A DNA stretch of 64,000 nucleotides. Source: Saxidomus purpurata. Lineage: Eukaryota > Mollusca > Bivalvia > Venerida > Veneridae. The first letter of the stretch is position 1. Each line of letters starts with the position of its first letter. This document shows, one piece after another, positions 48,819-59,987 of the stretch. Made by a program: the position numbers and the translations under genes. The stretch lies in the NCBI GenBank assembly GCA_022818135.1, contig JAFMSR010000015.1:30983929-31047928 (forward strand), written 5' to 3'. Below the pieces are notes generated by a model. It ran no database searches. It was not told the origin of the DNA and saw only the letters and a list, made by a program, of their open reading frames with translations.

Positions 48819-50060
48819 ACAAGAGCTGTCCCTCACAAGTGACGAATGCCCCCGAAAGAGGTGCCTCACAGTCTGTGTCCTCTCCATGTGCTCAATAAAT
48901 GTGCTATGTAATTTTAAAATCCTTCCATGCATGACAGAGTAACCATGCATACAGTTTTCCATTACTTTAAACACTAAGTGTGACCTTGACCTTTGAGGTA
49001 GGGACTTGGGTCTTGCATGCGACACATCCGCTTGATGTGCTAGACATTTTTGCCAAGTTATTTTAAAATCCTTCAAAGCATGATAAAGTTATAGTCCGGA
49101 CACAAATGTATGCATATATACAGGATTCCATTACCTATAAACTCTAAGTGTGACCTTGACCTTTGTGGTAGGGATGTGGGTCTTGCACGCGACACGTAAT
49201 CTTGATGTGCTAGACATTTGTACCAAATTATTTTAAAATCCTTCAATGCATGACAAAGTTACAGTCCGGACACGAATGTGTGCATATATGCATATATAGA
49301 GGAATCCATTACCTTCAAACTCTAAGTGTGACCTTGACCTCTGAGCTAGGGGCGTGGGTCTTTCACGCGACACGTCGTGTTGATGTGCTAGACATTTGTG
49401 CCACGTTATTTTAAAATCCTTCAATGCATGACAAAGTTACAGTCCGGACACGAATGTGTGCATATATGCATATATAGAGGAATCCGTTACCTTCAAACTC
49501 TAAGTATGACCTTGACCTTTGAGCTAGGGACGTGGGTCTTGTACGCGAGATGTCGTCTTGATGTGCTAGACATTTGTGCCAAATTATTTTAAAATCCTTC
49601 AATGCATGACAAAGTTACAGTCCGGACACGAATGTGTGCATATCTGCATATATAGAGGAATCCATTGCCTTCAAACTCTAAGTATGATCTTGACCTTTGA
49701 GCTAGGGACGTGGGTCTTGTACGCTACACGTCGTCTTGATGTGCTAGACATTTGTGCCAAGTTATTTTAAAATCCTTCAATGCATGACAAAGTTACAGTC
49801 CGGACATGAATGTGTGCATATATAGAGGATTCCATAACCTTCATACTCCAAGTGTGACCTTGACCTTTGAGGTAGGGACGTGGGTCTTGCATGCGACACA
49901 TCATCTTGATGTGCTAGACATGTGTGCCAAGTTATTTTAAAATCCTTCAATGCATGACAGAGTTACAGTCCGGACACGAATTGTAAGTGGGGACGCACAG
50001 ACGGACGGACGGACAGACGGACGGTGCGATTTTAATATGCCTCCCTTCGGGGGCATAAAA
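48819..50060 (+). repeat. Family D element, copy 1, six internal monomers
   Basis: It starts 'acaagagctgtccctcacaa' with a TGCCCCCGAA motif and ends with (GGAC)n and the hairpin ATGCCTCCC-TTC-GGGGGCAT. Between the ends are six monomers of about 178 bp, phased on 'gctagacat' near 49041, 49211, 49389, 49567, 49745 and 49915. Each contains TGACCTTGA. Terminal hairpins and internal tandem repeats suggest a non-autonomous Helitron-like element. It lies downstream of the last RSF1 exon seen, probably in an intron. Confidence 0.85.
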
Positions 50061-50598
50061 AGCTTGAAATATGATGATAAATATCATAAATATAAAATAG
50101 CTATGGTTATAATTTGATGCATCAACTTGTACAGAAATAAAACAAATATACAACTACAGTGTATACAGTTTTATCTTGTTTAACCCCCTTCCAGGGCAAA
50201 ATATTGATAATTTCAACACAAATAGTTCAATTAATCTATATTGAAGTAACATCTGGATGAGGTTAAAATAATGTCCATTGCTGCAGAGATAAATATTGGC
50301 TGATTGATTTTTTGGATTAAAGGTAAGCTTGCTTTTTTATGTTCTATATTTGGTTTTTGTTTAGGTGTAAGATTTTTTTCTCAGATATTGTCTTATTATC
50401 ACAGAAACTGATGACTTGAGGATACATCTCTTTTGTTTCTTATAAAATACAGTGCTATAAGCTAAACTCTTTTTGAGATCAAACTATGCTGAGCATGAAA
50501 CAAGACAGGGCCAGCACCTGATCTAGATCAATCAGGGTCACATCAGACTAATGCTGACTTTCGCAGAGATGGGCTCATGTTCAATACACAGACATTAC

Positions 50599-50733
50599 CT
50601 GCATAAGCCAATAAGATCGGCCAAGTTTATCCTTGCCGAGAGGTTCATGTCGTATATTGGTGCCTTCGTCCAGTTCTGCATTGACACGTCTGTTAAAGCG
50701 GTCATTATACTCAAACTGATCTTCACAGAGATT
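50599..50733 (-). CDS. RSF1: RSF1 exon 4
   Basis: 135 bp, 45 codons, phase 0 at both ends. Preceded by acceptor CTTCTCATAG and followed by donor CAG|GTAATG. It encodes NLCEDQFEYNDRFN to RSYWLMQ, matching the RSF1 segment that follows the conserved KYLCECQF stretch and ends at the YWYQ position. Confidence 0.9.
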
Positions 50734-53700
50734 CTATGAGAAGAAAACAAAACATACACTATTATTTTCATGTAGTCTTTAAATGCAAGAACTGCATTTT
50801 CACATATTACACTGCGACCTCGTTATAACGCGGATCCCGGTATAACGCGGTTGGGTCTTGGCTCCCAAAAATTTCGGGATCGACCAAAATCATATCTGTC
50901 AAAAAAAGCATTGTCCCTATACAAAACGTAAATAAACAACATGGCAGGTAGTTAATTGATCTTTGTCACTTGCGCGGTATCAAGCGTCTATAAACAAAGA
51001 AGTGTTAAAACAATTACGGCTTACTGGTATTTTTTCACGGCTCCGTTATTCACAAGCTGACCTCTTTGTTTGTTAAACAATAACTTCTAAATCGTGTGAA
51101 TTAATATTTGTTTGCGCATCTTTGATTGCAGGCTTACCTGAATTTAAATAAATCAATTACAAAACTGTTATTGTTTGTTTTAACAAAAAAGTACTTTCAC
51201 TTTAGCCATCATTTTCGGAAAATGGATGTACTTTCGTTTTCAATAGCAAATATTTACGGAAGATTTTCTCTTTTATACATTTAATTTCGTGCTTAATTAA
51301 CTAATTTATTTTACATAGAATCATTATTTTCTACAATTTAACCTCTCGATTTCATAAAAACATGATGCGTGCTAAACATCATAATTATGCTTTAATTTGG
51401 TTAGGTGGGTGGGGTAATCGCGTTATGTACGCGTTATGCAAGAAAACAGCAGCCGATGATCAGACCGCGTTATAAAAAGAGTCTCACTTATAACGCGGTC
51501 TGACCAGTTGGATCCCGACTACCGCGTTATAACGGGGTTGCAGTGTAATAATGTTGAACTTAATTTTTGTACTCTTATCATTATAAGACATTCTCTAGGT
51601 TATAATTATGACTGCAATATTACACACTTCATGCTTTATAACTGCTCCCCAGCCCTTAAGTTAAGTCTTACAACGGTATATACATGTATGGGTAAATGAG
51701 AATGTCCGGCAAATTAATTATTTAATATGGTAACAAGAGTACCTGTAGGCCAGTCAAACTGAGAAAATCCAAGCTAGATTCAAACTCTGGACCTCTAGTA
51801 AAAGCGGACACTTTGCCACATCGTCATAAAAGCTAACTAATAATGGCAAGTACACATGATGTACTATACATAATACCTCTACTATATTACATATCAAGAA
51901 TACGAAACTCATGAAATATCAACAGTCAGACATGTGCTTACCTTTAAAATTCGTAACTTCACAGAGACAGGAATATTTTCGTATCCATTTTCTTTGATAA
52001 GTTTGTCATCCCCATCAGGAAAATCCCTACAAAACTGCAATGCATAAAGACATTTACACCTCTAACTAAGACTCTTTGTCTTACTGTAAATTATTCATTT
52101 GAAACCAAAGATTTCAAGTGGCATCTGATAGAAGACTAATATATTAAAAGGCAGAAGCCTGCATTCAAACTTGTACTGTATGATGTAATTACTTAGCAAT
52201 GCAGAACAGACTTATCATGCTGCCAATTTAATAGATACATGTACATGATTGTATACACTTTGACTGTAAAAGTTGGGCCTAAGATAGTCCTTTGACTAAA
52301 TATCACAAACTCATAATTATGGTTGTTAATGACTAATGAGCATGCATCAAAAGTTACGAGCTTGCATCAACATAACGAGTGTGTTTATACTAATTGATTT
52401 TAGGTCGATTGTGAAACAAGTTTTTAGCTTATATTAATCACTCTCGACGCCTCATTACTGATGGTATCTATTGCCGTGAGGGTATGAGAGAAGAGAGGCC
52501 AGTTTCCCTTTTAATGTTGAATGCCAAGCAATGGAGCTTCTGGTATCATCTTTTATGTCTTTGGTATGACGCGGCCAGGGAGCACACCCACAACTTCCCG
52601 TACTCAAAGCGGGCGCTCTACCACTAGGCTATCGAGGCGGTCAAAAGTGAATCTTCTTCTGTTCTTAGGTAGTTACTTTTCAATGCATTTGAATATTCAT
52701 TATATGTAACTCAATGTCTACCAGGCTCTATAATGTTACCTTGATTACACCTTTGAGCCATTCATCAGGTTTGTGTTTATTTCCTATCCCACGGTTCAAA
52801 ACCAAATGCAGCTTCACAAATATGCTCCTCAAATCAACTGCAAAATAAATAAGCGCTTATGTATGTAAGTCATTAATAATGACAGTGTTCAAGATGACAA
52901 ATTTTATTGCATAGACCCGCTTACTTGCTAAATATGATAAAGATTTTGTGCATTGCCTATCACAAATACATGTGTATATTAACATTATGAATGTGCCTAA
53001 TTATTTTAACAACTATTCTAGTTCTCGACTTTGCCGTGACGTCATACTGACCAGTTAACCAATCGGATTATTAGGTCGCGTTCATTTCTTCATTCGGTAA
53101 AAGGTGAAAACTCGGTCTTTACCGTAGACTCGTATGTAAGTTTAAGTTCATTTCAAACGAAACAAAAAGCTTTTAACAACATAAAATTACTATAAAAACA
53201 ATCTGATAGTTACAAGCCAATGGTAGATCGTTGTTTTCTTTCATTTCTAGTCTTGGTTATTGTATCCTGGAGTCATCACTTCTCGAGCACTTAAGCGACC
53301 AAACGTTCATAACTAATAAACAAGCGAAGACTTACCGTTTCTTTCTTCATGCCTTACTTCGTTAACATCTTCCGCAAAATATACAAAAAATATGAAATGA
53401 TAAACACATTCTAAATTGTAAACATTCAGTTCCAATATGGCGGTGTCATTTGACCCCAGAACGAAAGGTCGTATTGCGTTCTCGATCGCTTCCGAGAATT
53501 GTAATTTATGACGTCATTTGGTGGACTGCCGTAAAAAGCATGGTATGGAAGCGTAGGGGGGTCATGTAGCAACAAATGAAATTCAACAAATCCAACTACG
53601 AATATTTTTTTTTTCTTGAAACATATCATTAAATAATAACAACAACAGAAGTAACAACGTTAGCGAAAACATTAACCCATCCACGACTACCTCAATTGTC

Positions 53701-54819
53701 ATCTGCATTTATCATTAGCAAAGTAATTGAAAGTGTTAGCAGACCCACATTATTCATGTACGATCTATTTACCATTGATTTGAATTATAAAAGAGTAATG
53801 AAAGTAAATTTTCTATGGAGATTTTCATTTTATGAAAAAAAAAATTTGTATTTCAAAGCCTGCAAAAAATGAAAATAAGATTTAGTGTACATAGCACCTT
53901 CGGGTTTCCATAGTTCTTGTTTTGCGCGCGAGAATTTCCACTTCCGGTTGTGCCTCGTTTTGAAATATGACGTAGTACTCAGCTAAATTTAGTATTGTTT
54001 GTTACAAATACTTTTCGCCGATTAAGGTCAGTTTGAAAGTGAGGATGAAAGTTGCATTTGTGAAAATGGCTAAAAAGCTCATTGTTGTATATAAACAACA
54101 AAAGCCTTACCTTAATACGAAGCATATCTAAAGATAGTTTGGATTTTGGTCGGATAAACCCAAGTGCGTCAGGTAATGATTTCCTTCTGTCAAAACGCGT
54201 CATAATATCGGATGGTCACGCGAATTTCGGAAGTGCTCGAGAAGGAATGTCGCTCGAGAACTCAATACGGGAGGATACTATTCAAAATTAAAGATGCAAA
54301 GAGACCAACGATGACAGCTGAGGAATCACATTTCCCGAATATAAATAATTTATCAGTACCCGGATGTGCGAAGCCGAGAGTAGGTTGCAATTTTTATGAT
54401 GTTGACCACTTTCGTATTTTGTAAAATAACTTAGAACTTCAAGTTACAAAATGTATGATGTCAAAATCATCTGAAACATGAACTGAGCACTTTTGTTTCC
54501 TGTTTCATGGGCAGAACAGATTCTTAATTTGGATTGGGAAATAAAATAAAAACATCTATGCCCGTGACATTGTATAACAACACAAAACTTCTTCCCACAT
54601 CAATGCTGATTTCCAAAAGTTGTCTCCCTTAGTTGTCGAACACTTTATAATTTTCGTCATCACTTGCACATTTTTACCTTGCGTTGCCTCTAGGAATGAC
54701 TTAAATTCGTCTATAGACAAATCGACAAAACTTTCACCAATATGTTTTCCAAATCGTTCGAGAAAAGAACAGACGATGGCGAAATTTGGATCTAGCTCGT
54801 AATTTTCCGAGTCCTGCAT
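50599..54819 (-). CDS. RSF1: RSF1 homologue, N-terminal four coding exons (partial gene)
   Basis: Four exons joined by GT-AG introns give 156 uninterrupted residues. They align in order with vertebrate RSF1: PNFAIVCSFLERFG, then KLHLVLNRGIG..PDEW, then FCRDF..GYENIPVSVKLRILK, then NLCEDQFEYN..PLGKDKLGRSYWLMQ. RSF1 is the histone-binding subunit of the RSF chromatin remodeler, working with SNF2H/ISWI in nucleosome assembly and spacing in the nucleus. The N-terminal module (WHIM/DDT-like) contacts the ISWI ATPase. Phases agree at every junction (1, 0, 0). The PHD finger and acidic C-terminus are not in the window, and the next exon may be in the gap. The start Met is chosen because it gives a normal short N-terminus before PNFA. 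Introns hold a pogo-like MITE and SINEs. Confidence 0.9.
50810..51545. mobile_element. Pogo/Tigger-like MITE in RSF1 intron 3
   Basis: Terminal inverted repeats of 24 bp (CACTGCRACCYCGTTATA then ACGCGG), two mismatches, flanked by TA on both sides, which is the Tc1/mariner/pogo target duplication. Sub-terminal copies of TATAACGCGG recur inside both ends. No transposase frame is present in the 736 bp, so it is non-autonomous. The TIR style resembles Tigger/pogo elements. Confidence 0.8.
51725..51835 (-). mobile_element. tRNA-like SINE fragment
   Basis: The minus strand has an A-box-like TGGCAAAGTG and a B-box-like GAGTTTGAATC at tRNA spacing, preceded by 'ttagcttttatgacgatg'. The B box looks CpG-decayed. 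No defined body or tail was matched to the other SINEs here. Confidence 0.35.
51942..52034 (-). CDS. RSF1: RSF1 exon 3
   Basis: 93 bp, 31 codons, phase 0 at both ends. Acceptor ATGCATTGCAG, donor AAG|GTAAGC. It encodes FCRDFPDGDDKLI through ENGYENIPVSVKLRILK, matching the ICQEF..KGYLEMSVECKLALLK region of RSF1. Confidence 0.9.
52381..52642 (-). mobile_element. tRNA-derived SINE in RSF1 intron 2
   Basis: The minus-strand head is GATAGCCTAGTGGTAGAGCG (A box). A B-box region is changed (GTTGTGGGTGTGCTCCC). The body is GGCCGCGTCATACCAAAGAC and the tail is 'gcgtcgagagtgatt..cttgtttcacaatcg..aattagtataaac'. That tail is the same as in the three SINE copies at 30224, 37469 and 43318 although the tRNA head differs. 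Same orientation as RSF1. Confidence 0.8.
52740..52837 (-). CDS. RSF1: RSF1 exon 2
   Basis: 98 bp. Two bases complete a split Val codon from exon 1, then 32 codons. Acceptor TATTTTGCAG, donor AAG|GTAAC. It encodes DLRSIFVKLHLVLNRGIGNK to PDEWLKGVIK, matching the RSF1 stretch LHLKLMRKIG..W.KYLIK. Confidence 0.9.
53439..53510 (+). promoter_or_regulatory. Candidate YY1-type start site with short plus-strand frame
   Basis: AATATGGCGGTG at about 53436-53447 matches the YY1 core (AANATGGCGG), which in animals often overlaps the start of housekeeping genes. The ATG opens a 24-codon frame (MAVSFDPRTKGRIAFSIASE..) that stops, but a possible donor (GTAATT) lies before the stop. On the opposite strand a strong donor (GTAAGTC) occurs at 53334, so a bidirectional promoter in RSF1 intron 1 is possible. 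No downstream exon was identified. Confidence 0.25.
54111..54203 (-). CDS. Candidate first exon, unknown protein, inside RSF1 intron 1
   Basis: A 31-codon stretch MTRFDRRKSLPDALGFIRPK.. on the minus strand ends at a consensus donor (AAG|GTAAGG). It lies between RSF1 exons 1 and 2 on the same strand, so it could be an alternative first exon or a nested gene. No downstream in-frame exon was found and the family is not recognised. ETS-like sites (CTTCCGG near 53941; GGAAGTG near 54229) lie on either side. Confidence 0.25.
54678..54819 (-). CDS. RSF1: RSF1 exon 1 (start codon)
   Basis: 142 bp: 47 codons plus one base, ending CAAG|GTAAAA. It encodes MQDSENYELDPNFAIVCSFL onward to FLEATQ. The PNFAIVCSFLERFG core matches the start of the conserved RSF1 domain almost residue for residue. 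The frame stays open past the donor by chance. Confidence 0.9.
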
Positions 54820-55829
54820 CTTTTAGAAAATGCGTAACTAAAGTTACTGTGCTTCAATTCCAGACAAAATGACATAAGACGAATAGAAAGATCAGTTTTA
54901 TTACTGAGATTTAATGTACTAATTTTGGAGTGACACAGCTCAAATTACCTGAAAATTGTTTTTGAAAAATCGATTCGAACAAAATATTGAGAAAGCTAGC
55001 CTTAAGTTTCCGTAATCGGCAAGTTCCGGCATTTTCCGTAAGAGCGGAAAAAAGTTTTACGCGGCGAAATTTTTAATTAGATATATTCCGCGGTCATGGC
55101 GTCCAAACATGTTACACTGTAGAGGTATTGTTCTGATATGAAGCCATAGCTGCCGGAAATATCTAAATGTCTGTGCTTTTTATCTTAGAACAGAACATAC
55201 CTACAATGCACAATAAGTTTTAGTTTGAGTCGGCAAGACAGATAAACAGATGAAGATCTAACAGGAGCTCTTCAGGAGCTTTTCAACGGACTATTGACTA
55301 TCTTACTAAGAAACATAATTCTAATATTAGCCTCTAGTGTACATGGTGTGATCTGCGTGATATCTGCTGATCTTGACTAGATGGCTTTAGAAAAGCTGCC
55401 ATAAAAAGTAGGTTTAAGACACTGAAAAGCTATACAACACAAACTGCGTAAGGTAAGAAATAGTTTAACATAAATATATCATTACAGATTAGATTTTGAA
55501 TTAACAGATCAGCAGCTATCACACAGAGTGAGTAGGCCCTATAAAATAGAGTAGCACATAAAACAAAAATAACCCCAATAACAGAAAGCACAAAATTTTA
55601 AAAATCAAACAATATAAATTTATACAAAGGTTCTACAGTTGAGAAAAATAATACATAATATGAAACTCCATAAATAAATTACTTAAGTCTAAATGCATGA
55701 CTTTTAATGGACAACAAAAGTAGAGACAATAATATAACAACGCTACAAAGAGGAAAATAACGATAATGAACATATATATATATATAAGAGCAAAACGAAA
55801 AATAATTGTACAGCACAGGAGAAGAACAA
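54820..55829. other. RSF1 5' flank
   Basis: Likely 5' untranslated region and promoter of RSF1 on the minus strand. No TATA box is evident. Between about 55000 and 55090 the sequence is locally GC-richer. The rest is AT-rich without a recognised gene. Confidence 0.4.
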
Positions 55830-56686
55830 ACAAGAGCTGTCCCTCACAAGTGACGAATGCCCCCGAAAGAGGTGCCTCACAGTCTGTGTCCTCTCCATGT
55901 GCTCAATAAATGTGCTATGTAATTTTAAAATCCTTCCATGCATGACAGAGTAATCATGCATACAGTATTCCATTACTTTAAACACTAAGTGTGACCTTGA
56001 CCTTTGAGGTAGGGACTTGGGTCTTGCCTGGACACATCCGCTTGATGTGCTAGACATTTTTGCCAAGTTATTTTAAAATCCTTCAAAGCATAATAAAGTT
56101 ATAGTCCGGACACAAATGTATGCATATATACAGGATTCCATTACCTATAAATTCTAAGTGTGACCTTGACCTTTGTGGTAGGGACGTGGGTCTTGCACGC
56201 GACACGTCGTCTTGATGTGCTAGACATTTGTGCCAAATTATTTTAAAATCCTTCAAAGCATGACAAAATTACAGTCCGGACACGAATGCGTGCATATATG
56301 CATATATAGAGGAATCCATTACCTTCAAACTCTAAGTATGACCTTGACCTTTGAGCTAGGGACGTGGGTCTTGCACGCGACACGTCGTCTTGATGTGCTA
56401 GACATGTGTGCCTAGTTATTTTAAAATCCTTCAATGCATGACAAAGTTACAGTCCGGACACGAATGTGTGCATATATAGAGGATTCCATATCCTTCATAC
56501 TCCATGTCTTGATGTGCTAGACATGTGTGCCAAGTTATTTTAAAATCCTTCAATGCATGACAGAGTTACAGTCCGGACACGAATTTGTAAGTGGGGACGC
56601 ACGGACGGACGGACAGACGGACGGACGGACGGACAGACGGACAGACGGTGCGATTTTAATATGCCTCCCTTCGGGGGCATAAAAAA
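55830..56686 (+). repeat. Family D element, copy 2, four internal monomers
   Basis: The head is nearly identical to copy 1 (48819) for roughly 270 bp, and it has the same terminal hairpin and (GGAC)n tract. It has only four monomers ('gctagacat' near 56051, 56221, 56399 and 56518), and the last is shortened to 119 bp. Two copies within 7 kb differing in monomer number suggest recent mobility or local duplication with array contraction. Confidence 0.85.
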
Positions 56687-56814
56687 GATAATGAATATAA
56701 GAACAAACTGTCATGCATGCAACCCGTGTACTCTGTTGTTTATTTTCTATTTGTTTTGTTTATTATTTATTTTCTGCAAGCATTACATTTACATTTTTGA
56801 CCATTCCAATTTTA

Positions 56815-59800
56815 AAAGTTTGAATTGATTAAAACTATTACATTGCCTAAAAGATTCGGGAAGAGAGTTCCATAGTACAGGGGCTGCATACCTGAAAGAG
56901 TTCTTAACAGCTCTAGTTGTTTTCACATGTGGTACCTGCAATAGATTTGAATAACGAAAGTTATAATTGTTATTTTGCTTTTGTATAAGATCAGACAGGA
57001 TAGGAGGGGCTAAATCATTAAGTATTTTTAAGAACTGCTATCTGAACTGAAGTGCTAAGATAGTGGACAAAAACTGAAGTTGGACAAATAAACGTATGAA
57101 AAATAATTAACCTGTTCAATTTATCTATATTTTACCAATGCGTTTTAAAATGTTAAATTGTTGAGCTGCTTTCTTGCAGATATTTCCTTTATGGGACTCA
57201 CAAGATAACCTAAAATCAATATCAATTCCGAGTAATTTAACAATTTCTTCGCATGTGATACTTGATCCGCCTATACTAAATACGGGTGATTTGCTGTTTG
57301 ATTTCTTCCCTATTGCTATAGCCTGAAATTTATCTGGATTTGCTTGCATTTTGTTAAATTTTAACCAATATATTAAGATTTCAGGACATTAATAATTTCA
57401 TCAACATTTGGTTCATTGCACGATAATGTATTGTCATCAGCATAGTTGTAAAGGTTACCTCTTTTTATGAAGTAGAATATATAATTATTGTAAACGTTGA
57501 AAAGTAAAGGACCTAAACTTTATACTTGAGTAACACCTTTCTTTATATTAGCCCAAGAACTATAAACATTTCCAATTTTCATCTGTTGTTTTCTGTTACT
57601 TAAATAAGATTCAAAAAGATCAACTGAAGAATTACTTAAACCATAAGAATACAACTTGCAGAAGAGAATATCATGCGGTAAGCAATCAAAGGCTTTAGAC
57701 AAATCCATTAAAATAGCGGCTATATATTCATTCCTATCAAGTGCTAAATTCCAATCCTTCAGGAGTTTCAGAAAAGTGGCCTGGCACCCATTTACCTTTT
57801 CTAAATGCATATAAAAAAACTGTCAAAGATATTTTCGAAATATTGCGTCAATTGCTGTGAAATAACTTTTTCGAAATTTTTGAAGGCATTGGTAAAATAC
57901 TAACTGGCCTGTTATTTGATTTCAACATTGTACCATTTTTCTTATGTAGAGGTTTTACTTGAGCTTGTTTTAGCCTGTTTGGAAAATGATTGCTGTTTAT
58001 AGAAATACTTATTAGATCTGTAATTGGTGAAGGTAAGGATGTTTTAATTCATTTGAGCAATTTTGCTGAATTTTTTTCTGCACCTGTAGCTTTTTTGGAA
58101 TTTAAAATGTCAATTATTCTAGAAACTGTTTTTTCATTGGTATTTGTGAAGTTAAACAGTTTAAGTTTAATAGTATATGTTCAGTCTCATTCATTTGCAT
58201 AATACACATTTATAAAATCCATGCAAAATATACAGGTAAGAAAATGCACCTTCTGCTAATCGAAACCAAAAAATTAATTAAAAGTGTCACAATATAAAAC
58301 ACTGATGCGAGAAAATAAGCACTATTGCGCAATTACAAAATGTTTTAAAATAACTATGATTACCTCTGATCATATCAGAAATAAACTTGACAGAAAAGGC
58401 ATTGAACATACAATAGACAAAAAATCTATTCAACATTACTTACACAAATAAAATTGACGTCTTAGTAAAATATCATGGCAGGTTTTGGCACATAGATGAA
58501 CAAGCATAGGATGTGTAAACAAAGTGACAAATTGATCAATGATAGGCAAATCTTGAAAACCAATGCAGACATTTTCAGCTTTGCTGAGCAATCAGCTGCG
58601 AATATCTTCATATTTGCGATAGCATATTAAAACATGCATTTCATCTTTTAAAACATTACAAAAACACTTTCTATCATCTACCCTCAACTTTTCATATCTG
58701 CCTGTTTCAAACTCCACATCTAAATTTATTAAGAGCTGAGATAATTGTCTTACAGTAATTTTCAACAAAACATTCCTGATTAAATAATCTGTAAGTTCTT
58801 AATTTATTTCGACCAGTGCCTGAAGTACTAGTAATACTGAACATTAATTGAACTTAACTAATAAATTTCAAAACAATCATGATCTTCTGTACTACACTAT
58901 CGACCAAACTATTTTTATGAACTGGAATATTAATTGAACAAAACTGATCAAGATTAAACATGTTCTCACCAAAGCTCTTTTCTTTGATTTGGTAGTCATG
59001 GACGTCAAAAGTGTACTCTTTACCTGTACTATCTGCTCATTAAAAATTCTGCAACATCTGGTTTGTCTAAGATTATTTTGTTGTTTTAGTTAAGAATAAT
59101 CTTAGATTGAGAGGTGCAAGATTTTTTCGACATGTATGGTTTTATTGTAGTCCAAAAATCAGTGGATTTACATCCGCCTATACATCTTTCTTGAAAATAA
59201 TTGTTTAAAGATTTCTTTTTCAGCTTCTTAACAAAATTTCTACTTACCTGTAATGTTCCCCAAGTTTTGGAAGTTTTTCCTGCGTGATCTATTCACATAA
59301 AGGTAATTGTTGGTTTCTCGTGTACATGTTTGGCAAAAATATTTACATCTGCCGCAACATTTTCACAAATGGTATCAATATCTTAATTTTGATTTGAATG
59401 CAAACTCGTGGCAGTTTTGTGTATGAAAGGCCAGTATGTAACGCGTCAACATCAAGATTCTTTAAGCTTCTAAATTTTACTTTCTGTTCTTCATTTTTTG
59501 AGGTCATGTTATTAATAACTGTTGAAATTACGTCGTAACAATCACGTATACCTGTACAAAAATTTAGACTTTTGATACACTTACATTTAGAGCTGGTTAA
59601 ACTGCTAGGCTGAGGATTCATTAGATTGTATACAAGATCCCTGGTTAAAATGACGTCAAGAAGGGATGGTTTTCAATTCTTCATAAAACGTGTGTGATCC
59701 TGTACTAGATTGTTTAGGTCATATATAGCTCCATTAAGTCAAAGAGGTTTTCCTTTATTAATACAGCTCAGATCATATTTCATGTCACCTATTACCATAT

Positions 59801-59987
59801 AAATAATGGTCAGTGAAAGTGATACACTTATCTAAAACTTTTGTAAACATATAATTAAAATCAGAGTCCTTCATATTTGGAGGCCTATATATACATAATA
59901 AAACAGAGTGTTTGGAACATGGATGTGTGCTGCGCTTGTAAGAATAATGATGCATTACGTATCTTGCAGCTGCTATTTGCACTCTTT
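56815..59987 (-). pseudogene. Decayed LINE: endonuclease, linker, RT, C-terminal tail
   Basis: On the minus strand, endonuclease pieces (IYRPPNMKDSDFNYMFTKVL near 59870) are followed by SKCKCIKSLNFCTGIRD (near 59580). Then come a linker (GGCKSTDFWTTIKPYMSKK near 59150) and RT motif A (AAILMDLSKAFDCLPHDIL near 57700). The catalytic box is NYADDNTLS (near 57440), and a thumb precedes the tail YAAPVLWNSLPESFRQCNSF (near 56840) ending in a CxCxxC-type motif. Many stops and frameshifts. It is interrupted at its 5' side by the LINE at 59988-61360. Confidence 0.85.

Noticed and set aside
48816..49770. Frames MKDFKITW.. and MPRYFKILQ.. on both strands
   Set aside because: They are translations of family D monomers and recur with the 178-bp period.
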